DNA of 64,000 nucleotides from Notospermus geniculatus (GCA_002633025.1 NMRB01000869.1:118776-182775), one strand, 5' to 3'; positions 52,741 through 64,000 are shown, numbered from the stretch's first letter. Program-made: numbers and translations. The notes: generated by a model from the letters alone, not told the origin.

Positions 52741-52920
52741 ACCCGCTGTAACGTTTTTCAGTGAGGCCCGTGTGCCAGTGTGACATTACAATAGACTGAC
52801 GGAATAAGGCGCGACTTGACAATGAGCGACACACAGAGAAACAGTGAGTCCGTTTCCCAGTGTGTTCCGAACAATGGGAATCACACCGAAAAATGGCCAC
52901 ACTGAAAAACGTTACACCGG
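52741..52920. mobile_element. Foldback with CGCTGTAACGTTTTTCAGTG ends
   Basis: Left CGCTGTAACGTTTTTCAGTG, right CACTGAAAAACGTTACACCG. The interior motifs ACTGACGGAATAAG, CTTGACAA and GAGAAACAGTG recur at 57650-57700, a diverged relative. Confidence 0.7.
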
Positions 52921-52954
52921 CCTACAATCAGCCTTATAATGGTGATGTGCACAT

Positions 52955-53113
52955 TTTGATGTGCTCATTACACCGATTGGTTGGCATGAGAATCTAACTC
53001 TGACATGTATTGCATACAAGTGAAATATACTAAACATCAACATTTGAGCCAAAATCTGTAGGTTTTCAGTTGCTAGCGCCACCTGTGATGAAGTGACCAC
53101 ACTGATATGGGCC
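52955..53113 (+). repeat. Solo copy of a foldback arm
   Basis: GTGCTCATTACACCGATTGG to GTTGCTAGCGCCACCTGTGA matches 36393-36535, the right arm of the 35694 foldback, in the same orientation. Confidence 0.8.
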
Positions 53114-53709
53114 TGATAGCTAGCTGCCTATAGGGGCCCTTTAAAACGTCACGGCATTCGAGGGCAAAAAATCACTACGATCAGAGAATGTAAAAAGAAT
53201 GCTAATGCGTTGGAAAAAATGATGGCATAAAAATTCTTGTTTCATCCATGTTTGTTTTCGAGGTGACATGTAAGTGACGATTCACAGTGTTAAGCATTAT
53301 ACCCAATACGTATCTGGTCAGCTTAAGGTGAAACCGACGAACGTATACTTTTAAGAGAGGAGTCCAATATCGTGAGGCATTGGAGATGTTCTCCGCACCT
53401 GGCTACGTAGTTGGTGATTAATCCTTAGTACCGTCGCACCTGGCGGCTATATACATGGTTAATGAGAGTAATAAGCTAAACACAGTGGAAAAAACCTCAG
53501 TCAATTTCAGCGTGGAAAAAATTACTGCAGCGAAACTTTGAATGAAACCCAGGGAAGAGATTGTAATCTGACTGGCCGCGTGCTCTGATGGTAAGAATTC
53601 TCAGCACGATATCGAGTAAAGTAAAATAGAAAAATTCCAAACTGGTGCACCTCGCGTAGGCCCCTTCCTTGTGATGTTCCCGGGCCTGTATAATTTGTCA
53701 GGGGATTAG

Positions 53710-54350
53710 CGTCTTAATTCCGCTTAATCCATAAAAGCCAGCAGCACACCAGGCAATAAGCAAGTGATCTCCTTGCCACCGAGCAAAATCGGACGCCAGG
53801 TGTGCGCTGGACAGCGATGCGTGGAATTTTCTCGCCAGCGGTGATCTAACAATAGTAAGGTTTCGCAAATCTGACGAAACCCACGAAACACGAAATACGA
53901 ATTCAACTTCATTTCCAGGACCTAATATCTTCCTGGAGATGGTTGGTGCCACAAATGTCCCTTCTGCCAGTGCGTCTTTTAGCATATCATGTAAGACCGA
54001 GACAGTTCGGGTACATCTTGAATTTCCAAATTTCCACTTCGTATCTACGAAGTGGAAACGAAAGGTAAATTTCAGAGTTTAACTCCATCGGTCTAACGTC
54101 ATACCAATACGCTACAAGACGCTCGTGCAGCAGGCGATATTTGTGGTACCAACCATCTCCTGAAATACATTACATGTACGTCATGAAAATGAAGTCCAAT
54201 TTCGTATTTCGTACTTCGTGTTTCGTCTCATTTGCGAAACCTCACTATTATCAAACAATACCAAAGCCGATATCGCCAAGTTTGCCGTGGCTAGCGAGAA
54301 GATCGGTGGTGAATAGATCGCTTGCGATATCGCCTGCTGTGCCACTGGCA
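53710..54350. mobile_element. Foldback inserted in another element
   Basis: The inner element (about 53866-54250; AGGTTTCGCAAATCTGACGA ... GTCTCATTTGCGAAACCT) is a copy of the outer part of 41069-41813. It interrupts an element that is continuous at about 38470-38600 (GATGCGTGGAATCCTCTCGC ... AAACAATACCAAAGCCGATA). A G run and one N at 54410 follow. Confidence 0.8.
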
Positions 54351-54913
54351 TTAATCCGTAAATGTAGGCCTATTGTCGGGGGGGGGGGGGCAGTCCGTCC
54401 AATACGGAGNCGAAAAGCCGTCATAGGAACAATAGATCCTATTGTTACATAATGTAACATTCTAATCTCTGCCGATTGGCTACATCTTAATCCGTTCAGG
54501 TAGGCCTACTATAAGAAGTTAAAACCTTTTTTACAGGGACCATTCTTTACTGTCGCAGCGGCATTGTAGGACACGACGTTTCCGAGGTACATGTATAACC
54601 CTATAACCTACTGACGCATGCCATACAGGACTTTCCAGGCAGAATTTGTAACGTTAGCTATGGACCATACGGTTGCTAATGGCCCTTTTTATGTCTTCCG
54701 CTTGGCGCTGTAGTTAGTTCAGGATCATTGGCTTCATCTGATGCATTGCCCTTCCCAGAAATGATGAGTGATTCATGGTGAACACAAGGTAAAAAAACGT
54801 TAATTTGACGTTATGAGCGAATTATGTAAATTAACTGCCGGTGCTGGAAGTGGAGGTTGTAACGAAGGGAGAAACTGAGAGTCCCGGATTTAAAAATAGA
54901 CCGCCCGTTATTT

Positions 54914-55010
54914 TTCATACTACACATTAACAGATTTTATACTGCATTTTCGGTACAAAAATAACGTTGACGTTAACGTTAACGTTTATCGTTTGATTTG
55001 TTCACCTCTC
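54914..55010 (+). repeat. Dispersed repeat shared with 61650-61755
   Basis: ACTACACATTAACAGATTTT, TTCGGTACAAAAATAACGTT and CGTTAACGTTAACGTTTATCG recur in the same order and orientation 6.7 kb downstream. The interior is rich in GTTAAC. Confidence 0.75.
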
Positions 55011-55180
55011 TATTATTTTAGGAGTGCAAGCGCCAAACTAGAGCACTATAGCTACTCATCAAACAATATTGGGCGATATTAACGAACGCTACCGATAGGT
55101 AGGAGGAAACCGGAGACCCCGGAGGGAATCTACGATGTCGAGGAGATATCGCCCTCTCTACCACACAAAGCCACTTGATC

Positions 55181-55246
55181 GGCCGGGGATCGAACTCATG
55201 ACCTCATTGGTGGCAGGCGCGGAGGTTTCCACTACGCCACCCCGAC
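55181..55246 (-). mobile_element. tRNA-Gly-like SINE head
   Basis: On the minus strand GTCGGGGTGGCGTAGTGG begins a tRNA-like A-box region, CGCCTGCCACC resembles a Gly-GCC anticodon loop, and GAGTTCGATCCCCGGC gives the B box. The seven-base acceptor arm GTCGGGG/CCCCGGC pairs throughout (one G-T). Stem losses and the surrounding repeat context indicate a SINE, not an active tRNA gene. Confidence 0.6.
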
Positions 55247-55750
55247 ACCACTGTACCATGTCTCAAAACACGCTCAATACGGAGCCTCCCATTTAATGGC
55301 AATAATTAGGAACATCAGGTTTGATAAATTCAAGGGAGAAGGAAAAAAACTACAAGAGATTTCCTGGCAATCCATTTACACAGTCATGATGCCATGATTT
55401 AACATCAACTAAACGCAAAAACTACAAATTTCAGAGGACTGGCGTTGCACAGGTTTCGTACAAATGCATAGCAATTTAAATTTAGGACCCCATTGGTATA
55501 GTTTCTTCAGTGCTAAATGACCACAGCATAAACCATCCGACGTAATGATATCATGAATTTTTCAAAAACCAAAGTAAGATATACACCCACATTAGAAGTT
55601 AGGTACACTGGCTATGCTACTCACGTAAGCGAGGAGCTTACGTGAGTGCGTTGGTGTTGAAGGTGCAGCTTATGAGCGATGAAGGAGGGTGTGAATAATA
55701 CCGACTATTTTCTTGGACCGAGTCCGCGTATCTTTCATAATAGATAGTTG

Positions 55751-56003
55751 GGGAGTTTTCGCAAAGCCCCCGAAACGCCAAAGCGAACGCCAAACCCATT
55801 GTTCGATGTCACGAAGAGAGCACCGAACAAAAGGACAGGCGTTCGCGTTGGCGTTTCGGGGGCTTTGCGAAAACTCTATAAGTTTCGCAAAGCCCCCGAA
55901 ACGCCGACGCGAACGTCTATCCTATTGTTCGGTGCTCTCTTCGTGGCATCGAACAATGGGATTGGCGTTCGCGTTGGCGTTTCGGGGGCTTTGCGAAAAC
56001 TCC
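55751..56003. mobile_element. Two adjacent E1 MITEs
   Basis: The first spans 55751-55878, the second 55880-56003. Each has the GTTTTCGCAAAGCCCCCGAA ACGC ends. They are in opposite orientation, as judged from the centres (CTCTTCGTGGCATCGAACAA versus its complement), and nearly touch. Confidence 0.85.
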
Positions 56004-56383
56004 ATTAACGATACACAAAATCGCAGTTGTAAGGTCACAGGTCCTGCAATGCCCGTGGTCCAGCTTGTGTTGGTGATGGTCGGCATTGCTGACCACACAG
56101 CAGGCTGTTGATATCTTCGAGTCGACGTCCTGAGACTGACGCTTTTGATCAGGAGCCATATTCATGAAGGCTTCGCAACTTTGCGTGCACGCAAATCTAT
56201 GCATAAGGCAGTCAGTGAACAATAGGGTAGGTGCAGCCAAACAATAGACTTGCGTGCACGCCAAGTTGCGAAGGCTTCGTGAATATGGCCCCTGATAATA
56301 ATTGGAGGAGCTACATGTAGACCCAGTGGCAAAGCCAGGTCTGTGACCTTGACAGCAGCGATTTCGGTGTACATAGTATGTAC

Positions 56384-56641
56384 TTACTGAATTGCACAAA
56401 AGCTCACGCCTATCCGAGTAAAAGCTTTGTCGATTTCAGCCGTACGCTTGAATCTACAGATTGTGTATCCTTCTCTTAGTAAAAAATTCAGCACACCAGC
56501 ATCGCTCATAAACAACGCCAGTTCCCGGCACTGGTTCCGGAAGGAAGTAACGTCGACCGACGAGTCAAGACAAGTGACTCCCGGCCGAGTGTAAACACCA
56601 CCAAGGACAAACAACGTAATATCAACGGTCTTACCGCCCAT
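56384..56641 (-). CDS. Unassigned 85-residue ORF
   Basis: The frame from ATG 56641 to TAA 56384 begins MGGKTVDITLFVLGGVYTRP and contains four spaced cysteines (VTCLD, RNQCREL, YTICRF, VSFCAIQ) and a helix-like LMSDAG-type region. Residue composition looks protein-like, unlike the repeat frames nearby. I do not recognise a family. The start has a GGCG|GTAAGA donor-like sequence and the end (CAGTAAGT) looks like a splice donor that has lost one G, so it may be an exon remnant. Confidence 0.3.
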   Translation of the reverse strand: MGGKTVDITLFVLGGVYTRPGVTCLDSSVDVTSFRNQCRELALFMSDAGVLNFLLREGYTICRFKRTAEIDKAFTRIGVSFCAIQ

Positions 56642-57829
56642 CGGATTATGACGACTTGTCCATTCCAGTCACCGCGGTCTTCTCCCAGGAAATAAATGGT
56701 AATTAATTGGTCTGACCCCCTTGTCTAGGCGAGAAAATCAGTTTAAGTTTCAGGATTAAAGTTATAAGCTGGGAGGGATTTAACTTAGAGTAATCTAGTC
56801 CGGTGGTTTAAGGGAATCAGCCGTAATCACGGAGGAAAGTTATTGATGGTGTGCGAGACTCATTTGATCATGCCAGGAGAATTAATTGAATCGGAAATTG
56901 ATTACAGCGCCCCAAGATGTCAGCGTTGGATTAGGTAACTAATCTCCTGTCTTGTTTCCGAACCGAGTAATCTGCGTTAACCCGAGTTACAGACTCGGAA
57001 ACGATCTATTAATTGGGTTATGACAAAAATAGGTTATGATGAGGAGTTAGATTGGATCTTGAAATTGACGGGACTGGACGCGGTCATCGGTCAAGGAAGG
57101 TCAAGTGTAAGAGCTTCGCTGATTGGCTGGTGACAGGAGTCAGGGAAGATCAGTGAACCGACGGTAAAAGCGCTCTTCTGATTGGCTAATGACAGGACTT
57201 AGATGAAAGGCTGGCGTTTTCTCCTCGGACTGGTTTTTCATTAATCACCTTAGTTTAAAGGATTATGAACTAAGTATCGACGGAGGTGGTTTATAATTCA
57301 GAAAGTTTTCAAACTCAACTTTCGAAGCTTTCCACGCATATTGCAATCAATCAAGGTGTAGGTTTAATTCCGAGTTTCCGGAACACATCGAAGTTAAAGT
57401 CTTGGGTTTGCAACACAATATTTCATCCTGAAGTAGCCAAGTATGGATTATGCATTGGTAAATCTTGGAATTAGAATGACAAGGTACCAAACTGATGACA
57501 TGCATTTTTCTGTACGCCTACAACTCATCGGTCTATTTGGGGCTGTTTGCAGCGAAAATCCTGCAGCTATCACCTCTCAGGTTCGATTCACGATCGGTCC
57601 CGGTGTAACAGTTTTGAATGTTCCCCATCTGTAAGTGTTCCCCTACTATTGTCTGACGGAATAAGCTGCGGCTTGACAACAGGGGATACATAGAGAAACA
57701 GTGTTCATAGAGATACGAGTCGACCTCTATCCAGCGTTTCCCAAACAATAAGGGAAACACTGACATACAGGAACACAGAAACGCCGATCTATTGAGCTAA
57801 AAATGAGCAGGTTTGTGTCTTTACCAAAA

Positions 57830-58146
57830 GTTTTGTAATGCATTTACACTGGATCTCGCTGTGCAAATCTTAAGTAAAAGCATTTGCTAACTTTTATGAA
57901 TACCAGCCAGTGGCTGATATTCACAAAAATTAGCAAATGCTTTTACTTACGTTTTGTTGTACATTTACATTGGACCTCGATGTGCAAATCTTAAGTAAAA
58001 GCATTTGCTACTTTTATGAATACCAGCCAATGGCTGATTATAAAGGCTAGCAAATGCTTTTAATTCAAATTTTGTAGTACATTTACATTGGACAGTGCTG
58101 TGCAAATCTAAGTAAAAACATTTGCTAACTTTTATGAATACCAGCC
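57830..58146 (+). repeat. About 122-bp tandem repeat, 2.5 copies
   Basis: Copies begin near 57835, 57957 and 58078 (TTTACA.TGGA..TCG.TGTGC AAATCTTAAGTAAAAGC). Within each unit GCAAATCTTAAGTAAAAGCA TTTGCT has an inverted partner AGCAAATGCTTTTA.TT, so each unit can fold. Confidence 0.85.
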
Positions 58147-58176
58147 TTTATCCTAAAAAGAGCCTGTTTGGTCACC

Positions 58177-58290
58177 AACCTCGTACCCAGGGGTTTGTGC
58201 GCTCCTGGGCTCTGGGTTGACGCTTAGCGAGTTAGGTCCGAGGTTGTCTGAGCGAACAAAACCCCTGGGGACGAGGTTGTTTGGTCACCA
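58177..58290. repeat. Short foldback
   Basis: TGGTCACCAACCTCGTACCC AGGGGTTTG is mirrored by CAAAACCCCTGGGGACGAGG TTGTTTGGTCACC. No coding sequence. Confidence 0.8.
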
Positions 58291-58745
58291 GAACGGTCTA
58301 CACCATTAACTTGCATTTTAACTGGTCGGCAATAATTCAAGTCAAATTAAGAGAGATCTTTCCACAACTTTTACAGCACTGAAAACTGAACGTTGAAAAA
58401 ACGCTACTGTTTTCCTATATCATATCGTCCTATCACCTGCCTTTATGCTTCTCATGGTATTATGGGGCAAATAAAAACCTTCGCAGGTGGATTACAGCAA
58501 AATAGCCGACGTTTGAAACACACCCGTGTCTGATGGTTTTCGTTTCCCATTGCCGTGATAGCAGTAAACATTGCCTCTCGCTGTATCTCTGTCTAACCAC
58601 TGCTTTGATAAACAATACTCAGCTAGGATATCATGATATTACTATGTCCACAGGGCACAGACTTCCATTGGGGATTTGGCCTCGTTTGATGAGCTCGAGT
58701 TGGAGGGAAAACAGAGTTAGGTCTACAGAGGGGGCGAGTTTCGTG

Positions 58746-59018
58746 TACATGTACAGTCATTGACAAAAGTTTATCTCCACCCACCGATAATTTTCTAGAA
58801 CTTCCTTTGTGGAAAAGTCCATCGCGAAACAAAAATTTGGATTTTTATGTTTTTTTAATATGCCGATTAATGCCAGAAGGAGTAACTGCAGTGCGAAAGA
58901 TGGACAAAAGATTGAAGTTTTATTGTATGCCGAAAACAGCACCATATTTTCTCAATTTATAAAAAGTGATGGAAGATTATTGGTGGAAATAAACTTACGT
59001 CCATGACTGTACATGTAC
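58746..59018. mobile_element. Tc1/mariner-type MITE
   Basis: TACATGTACAGTCATTGACA AAAGTTTATCTCCACC on the left, and GGTGGAAATAAACTTACGTC CATGACTGTACATGTA on the right, 273 bp. TA ends and the CAGTCA(T/C)GGAC.. AAGTTTAT terminus suggest mobilisation by a Tc1/mariner-like transposase. Related ends are at 18859, 19948, 20803 and 44443. Confidence 0.8.
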
Positions 59019-59693
59019 AAATATTTTTTGAAGAACATATGTATTTTAGAAGCTAATTTTTTATTAATACGCCATGAGGGTATTTACTCTTCTTTAAGAA
59101 AACAAAAAAAATGCACTGAATACTTAGTTAAAATAGTGGTCCCTGAAATTCGACTAACACCATTTGGAGGGGGGGGGGGCAATATGGGTGAAAAATGGCT
59201 TTGCTGGAACAGACTTGATTCCCGAAATGGCCTTAAATGCACATCATAATCACTTCATCCAGAATTGGGTCACCACCATTTTGTGGCCTAGTGCCCACTG
59301 TATACAGAACATACAAGAACATGAAATAATGATTGATGTACATCAATGGGACTCCCTTTTCTAAAGGCCTCTATACATAAATTAAAAGTTGAAAGTCATA
59401 ACTACCAATGTTACCAATAAATTATGCTGTTTACAATGCCAGGACATGCACCCCGATGATCATGACTGGGTATTCTGAAAGAATATCATAGGATTGTCAT
59501 CTTTATGAATTATGGCCTTCAAAATAAATTCCATTCTTTGTCAAGACGTAAATATCATAATTTTACTGGGACACATCACCCCACCAAATTGAATAGCTTC
59601 GGTGTCAAAAGAACTTCTAGGGGGGCATGCCACCAACGAATGACTCATAAGACAAAGAAAGACTGGACAGAAACGAACCGTGGCCCGAGAAAA

Positions 59694-59772
59694 TACTTAT
59701 GCTTTAAGCTAATGGTACCAATTAACTTCAGTGGATTTTCCATTTGGTCAAAGGTACCATTAGCTTAAAGTC
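59694..59772. repeat. Hairpin TTTAAGCTAATGGTACC
   Basis: CTTTAAGCTAATGGTACCA ... GGTACCATTAGCTTAAAG encloses a 40-base loop. Small foldback, no gene. Confidence 0.75.
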
Positions 59773-60274
59773 ACTTTATGAAACAGGCCTTAAGTTCACA
59801 GATAGAAAGAGGATGAACTGGCGAATACGACACAACACACACTCCACTCACAGACTTTCAGAGTAAATCACAGTGTGAATATTGGGTGAAGTCTTAAATG
59901 CATCGCTCTTAATTGCTTTCTGATGAAGCATATTGCAAATTTCGATGATCTTCAAGTGTTCATCCAACCGTTACGAAAGTTCGAAACGTACAGATTGAGA
60001 CTCAATGGCGTTAAAGTACCCTTATTTCGCTGCAGCAAAAACGTAAAACCCATATTCCAGCATTTCATCGATGCGATAAGGGCTCTTTAGCTGAAAATTT
60101 CACCGAACGAATCGGAAAATTCTCATATTGAAGACAGCTTGCCCATATTTGTCTGACTGTTCTCGGTGCATGCGACATCTTGTCGAGGAGTAGGTAAGAG
60201 AGACGGTGACATTTAGCTTGGGTTGGGTTTTCACCGAAGGGAACTCGGGAGGACGAGGATGTCTCCTTCAAACC

Positions 60275-61037
60275 ATGATACCGATACACAGGACACCGAT
60301 ACACGGCATGATACCGATACACAGGACATCGATACACGGCATGGTACCGATAGACAAGATACCGATACCGATACCATGATACTGCTAGACCTTATACCGA
60401 TGATACTGACGTGCCGTTACACACGATACCGATAGACATGGAACGATATACCGATAGGCCGACACATCATACCGATATGCCGATATACATGATACATGAT
60501 ACATGATACCAGATACACATGGCACCGATACACATACGGGTACACATGACATGGGTATACAGGATACCGATAGACATGATACACAAGTCACGATACCGAT
60601 AGACGTGATACCGATAGACGTGATACACAAGTCATGATACCGATAGACGTGATACACAAGTCATGATACCGATAGACGTGATACACAAGTCATGATACCG
60701 ATAGACGTGATACACAAGTCATGATACCGATAGACGTGATACACAAGTCATGATACCGATAGACGTGATACACAAGTCATGATACCGATAGACGTGATAC
60801 ACAAGTCATGATACCGATAGACGTGATACACAAGTCATGATACCGATAGACGTGATACACAAGTCATGATACCGATAGACGTGATACACAAGTCATGATA
60901 CCGATAGACGTGATACACAAGTCATGATACCGATAGACGTGATACACAAGTCATGATACCGATAGACGTGATACACAAGTCATGATACCGATAGACGTGA
61001 TACACAAGTCATGATACCGATAGACATGATACCGATG
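60275..61037 (+). repeat. 29-bp minisatellite and degenerate flank
   Basis: The core (about 60602-61024) has 14-15 nearly identical copies of ATGATACCGATAGACGTGAT then ACACAAGTC. The left part (60275-60600) has related irregular units (GATACCGATACAC). Copies abut with no unique spacers. Confidence 0.95.
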
Positions 61038-61649
61038 AAAAAAACTTCACCCTGTAGTGCAGTTTCAATTGACGCATTCAGAGAAACGAAAGAGGAAATT
61101 TGTAAACGTGCTTCCTTTGAATTGTTTTTATAGACTGGGTTACTCATGTTCATTGAGAAGGTGAAGACGGTTTTTCGATTACACAGACAGACGTATTAAC
61201 AAGAGAGGAGAAAGGAAAACGGATACGATGTTGTTGATAAACAAAAGAACTTCAGGACGTCATGAAAAGAAACGAACAAAACATGAGACAAATCTTATTA
61301 TCAATGGCAGTTTTAGACTTGAGGAAGCGATTATCACGGAAGACAACTAAATTCCCTTTGCCATTCTGAGCAAGTCATTCTTTTAGATAATCGAAAACGA
61401 CATAGAACGGTCTAAGTAAGTTTTCATTTCCCTTCAAGCAGATATTTATGCCTAAATACCTCGACTTCTGCCGGAAAATCTCCGAGATTTCCAAGGTGCC
61501 AATGGAGAAAACGGTTTGCTTTGGGTTGATAGCCGAATCCTGTTCTGTGTAATTGAAGAAGTCATACTGGCAGCTACGAAGAGACGTAATCTCAAACAAA
61601 ATACGGAGGTTTAGAAATCAAACGAAAAAGGAAACTTTACGACAACGTT

Positions 61650-61755
61650 ATCTTTTATACTACACATTCACCAGATTTTATATTGCATTTCGGTACAAAA
61701 ATAACGTTGTCGTTAACGTTTACGTTTATCGTTTGATGTCTAAACCTGCCTACTA
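61650..61755 (+). repeat. Second copy of the GTTAAC-rich dispersed repeat
   Basis: Matches 54914-55010 in order and orientation (ACTACACATTCACCAGATTTT, TTCGGTACAAAAATAACGTT, TTTATCGTTTGAT). Confidence 0.75.
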
Positions 61756-61759
61756 TTCG

Positions 61760-62980
61760 AATGTCTACGTTTCCAGCCAAATACATGTAGAATCACAATT
61801 TCTTTCATACGCTTGTACTTTTTCTTCAGTTCGCCAGAGAAAAAAAATCTTCGGTAAAAATAACAGAAATTGAGAAAAATCTCTGATTTCCAAATGACGT
61901 AGGTTCGTGAATTATACATTCGTTGCCGTTGAATGATGTTTTCACTTCACCAAACAACGGACCAAAAAATAGAAAGAAAAAATGAAATAAAATCCAAGTA
62001 TAGTCTGATTCTTCTCTCACCGGGAATTGAAAAACTGCTACATTATTTTCTCGTTTCGTGATAGGACAACTCTCCCCGGTACATGAATTATCAAAATGGC
62101 AAGACAAACCATGGCAACGGGAAAACGCTTTAACCCTACCGACAGAGAACGACTTTTAGCAGAGAGATAAAAAATCTGGTGGAGTTATTTGTATTTTGAT
62201 GCGGAGAAGACCAGCAAAAAGGCGTCAATGTGGTACACTCATGCCAAAAAATAAATGGATACCAGTTTTTTCAGAATTTCTCAGAAACTATCCAAAGATG
62301 AGATCTCTACCTGATGTGGATGATAGTACGTCTAATCTCAGCTATTCAGCAATGCCACGAGAAAAAATATAATCACATCCCTGATTTTTATGGAAACAAT
62401 ATTATTGTAAAGTTTTGTTTTTCCCTACTTCCTTATTTCAAATACATGTATTCCGCCAGAAAAATTGACATCACTTTGATCCTCTTTCAAAGGGCATTCC
62501 AAATATGCTTTGGTTTTCTAAAAATTCAAACATAATAATGTTTTTTGGCCACTTTTAGAAGAATAATTTCGCCAATGCTTAAGACATCTCTGACATAGCT
62601 CCTTACCCTGTTGTGCTTGTGGTTAGCAACTGAATGAGTGAATGAATGACAGACAATATAACCTGCACCATGGTTCACAGATCCATTTCTCCCTGACTAG
62701 ACGGAAAATATTGGTTATTGCCCCAAAATTCGACCCTTTGAACTTCAGTTCAATCCATTGAGATTTCACCAAATTACAACCTGTGTGGTGATAGATTAAT
62801 GCCACGCCACAAGCTGTTCAATTAAAGGGGCGCTGTAGGCCTATTTCTTCCCTATCCTGCGCTAAACACACCCAAGTGAAGTGAGACCTCTACGGACATG
62901 TTGTAAACTACCGCATAAAACCTCGTCCACGCAGAGTAAATCTCGTTCCTAGGGCATCCACGTACGCATAACATTGTAAT
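61760..62980. other. Unannotated intergenic stretch
   Basis: A/T-rich sequence without a recognisable exon. A 24-codon ORF at 62095 (MARQTMATGKRF...) has no supporting signal. 62931-62972 is the dispersed block shared with 3914-3963. Confidence 0.4.
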
Positions 62981-62989
62981 CATACAATA

Positions 62990-63116
62990 GAGAGTTTTCG
63001 CAAAACCCCCGAAACGCCGACGCGAACGTCTATCCTATTGTTTGCTGTTCTATTCGAGGCATCGAACAATGGGATTGGCGTTCGCGTTCGCGTTTCGGGG
63101 GCTTTGCGAAACACTC
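62990..63116. mobile_element. E1 MITE, copy 6
   Basis: AGAGTTTTCGCAAAACCCCC GAAACGCC ... GGCGTTCGCG ... GGGGGCTTTGCGAAACACTC. It is followed at 63117-63180 by the GAAAGGCAAAACTACGGTAT block that is also at 4708-4784. Confidence 0.8.
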
Positions 63117-63460
63117 GGGCGAAAGGCAAAACTACGGTATTGGAGAATGATGCAATCACCGCCGGCTGTCGACAAAATGGTGATATCGTGCACCTTTAAC
63201 GGATGTCATGATTTGATGTCGTGACTCCCTTTGTTTTTTAAGATGCATCTTTTAGGAAACCGGTGATCATTTCCTTTCACGACATAGCACATAAAGAGTC
63301 GCTATCTTTATCCAGCTCTTCCTCCCCTCCCTCCAAAAAACAACAAGTCAGTGAACTGTTAAACACACGTCACGATGAAAGATTGATATCCCTGACTTCC
63401 ACGGCAAGGCAGTGCTACAAATTCCTATCAATGATTTAGATACAGCTCACCGGAGCTGAT

Positions 63461-63712
63461 CTAGAGTAAGATTGCTTTCCCGTTGTCTACACCTAACGTG
63501 AGGATCGTACCGAAGTGCTCGAACACTACCCAACCGTGGAAATCGGAAGAATTGTAAAAAGTGATGATGCTCCGTGTGACTTCGCTATAGGTCAAGAGGT
63601 CGTAGGTCCGAATTGTTTGACAGGGACCATGTGTCCACGAGATGATGGACGATATCCACGCGGCCATTTTTAGGATTAGAAAAGTTACGAAATTGAACGA
63701 TGATGACGTCAC
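63461..63712 (-). CDS. Unassigned 83-residue minus-strand ORF
   Basis: The frame on the minus strand includes MAAWISSIISWTHGPC, TYDLLTYSEVTRSIITFYNS and FHGWVVFEHFGTILTLGVDN, and ends at a TAG. The composition is protein-like and the last part could be a beta-rich exon, but no splice pair or family motif was confirmed. It could be part of a gene that continues outside the window. Confidence 0.25.
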   Translation of the reverse strand: MTSSSFNFVTFLILKMAAWISSIISWTHGPCQTIRTYDLLTYSEVTRSIITFYNSSDFHGWVVFEHFGTILTLGVDNGKAILL

Positions 63713-64000
63713 CTTTCATTCATAATTCTCATTCGTAACCACTACGGGTCTTTCCGTCATTCGTCGAAAAAGACGTCCACAGAGAGCTCTAAGTTGAAAA
63801 TGTCATAGCTCTGACCCGGGGTTGAATTTGAATGCCACGTGACGTCATTGTCGTGCAGTACACGCTTATCGTTCATTTCTGAACCTCACTAATCCGTGAA
63901 TCTCAACACAGCCTCTTTTTAGAATTCGTGTCGCATTTCTGTACGATTCATGATGAAGAAAATCAAAAGGAATGCCGTGATTGGTTGATTTTTCGGTTAT

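Noticed and set aside
55181-55246. Possible functional tRNA-Gly on the minus strand
   Set aside because: The acceptor arm pairs, but the anticodon and T stems are not regular and the surroundings look repetitive. Better called a SINE head.
60602-61024. Regular 29-bp direct repeats resembling a CRISPR array
   Set aside because: The units abut directly with no unique spacers, there are no cas-like genes, and the genome is eukaryotic. It is a minisatellite.

Overview
The window is animal nuclear DNA. It has split genes with GT-AG introns, extracellular domains encoded one per exon, a eukaryotic poly(A) signal, tRNA-derived SINEs, and a very dense load of hairpin (foldback) MITEs and minisatellites. 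Frequent TACATGTACATGTA and TAGGCCTAC motifs, together with LamG, PAN and Ig exon shuffling, suggest a marine invertebrate. An amphioxus or an ambulacrarian (echinoderm/hemichordate) is my best guess, but the species cannot be fixed from sequence alone. There are two larger assembly gaps (12881-13489 and 48377-48655) and several 1-9 base N runs.

Region 1 (about 0.9-39.9 kb, + strand) is a tandem array of three related secreted-protein genes, called A, B and C here. All joins except the last two are phase 1. Gene A (911-10058) has two duplicated signal-peptide exons, a PAN/Apple exon, a 15-nt micro-exon and LamG-like exons 1, 2 and 3. Gene B (16556-28106) has a signal-peptide exon, two PAN exons (the first decayed), the same micro-exon, LamG exons 1-4 and a second type of PAN exon. 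Gene C (30531-39872) has a signal-peptide exon, a LamG1 relic, LamG exons 2, 3 and 4, then three exons that splice into two cysteine-rich modules resembling the C-terminal V (Cys/His-rich) modules of PCSK9. Its seven exons sum to exactly 805 codons and end in a stop, so C reads as a complete 804-residue secreted protein. A three-copy non-coding repeat (R1) lies just 3' of A and of B, as expected if the genes arose by segmental duplication.

Region 2 (42.8-47.25 kb, + strand) is a complete five-exon gene for a small surface protein: signal peptide, three Ig domains, and a short hydrophobic C-terminus like a GPI-attachment signal. Its introns are full of hairpin elements, including one flanked by TTAA.

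Region 3 (49.99-51.19 kb, - strand) is a leucine-rich-repeat gene with an intronless coding region, LRRNT and LRRCT caps and a hydrophobic C-terminus. A splice acceptor sits just 5' of its ATG. A foldback element downstream supplies its nearest poly(A) signals.

Region 4 (51.3-64 kb) is gene-poor: a 41-bp minisatellite split by a palindrome, several MITE families, a tRNA-Gly-like SINE, a 29-bp minisatellite, and two unassigned minus-strand ORFs. Taken together the window is a cluster of extracellular recognition or adhesion genes (LamG, PAN, Ig, LRR). A shared role is an inference from domain content and proximity only.
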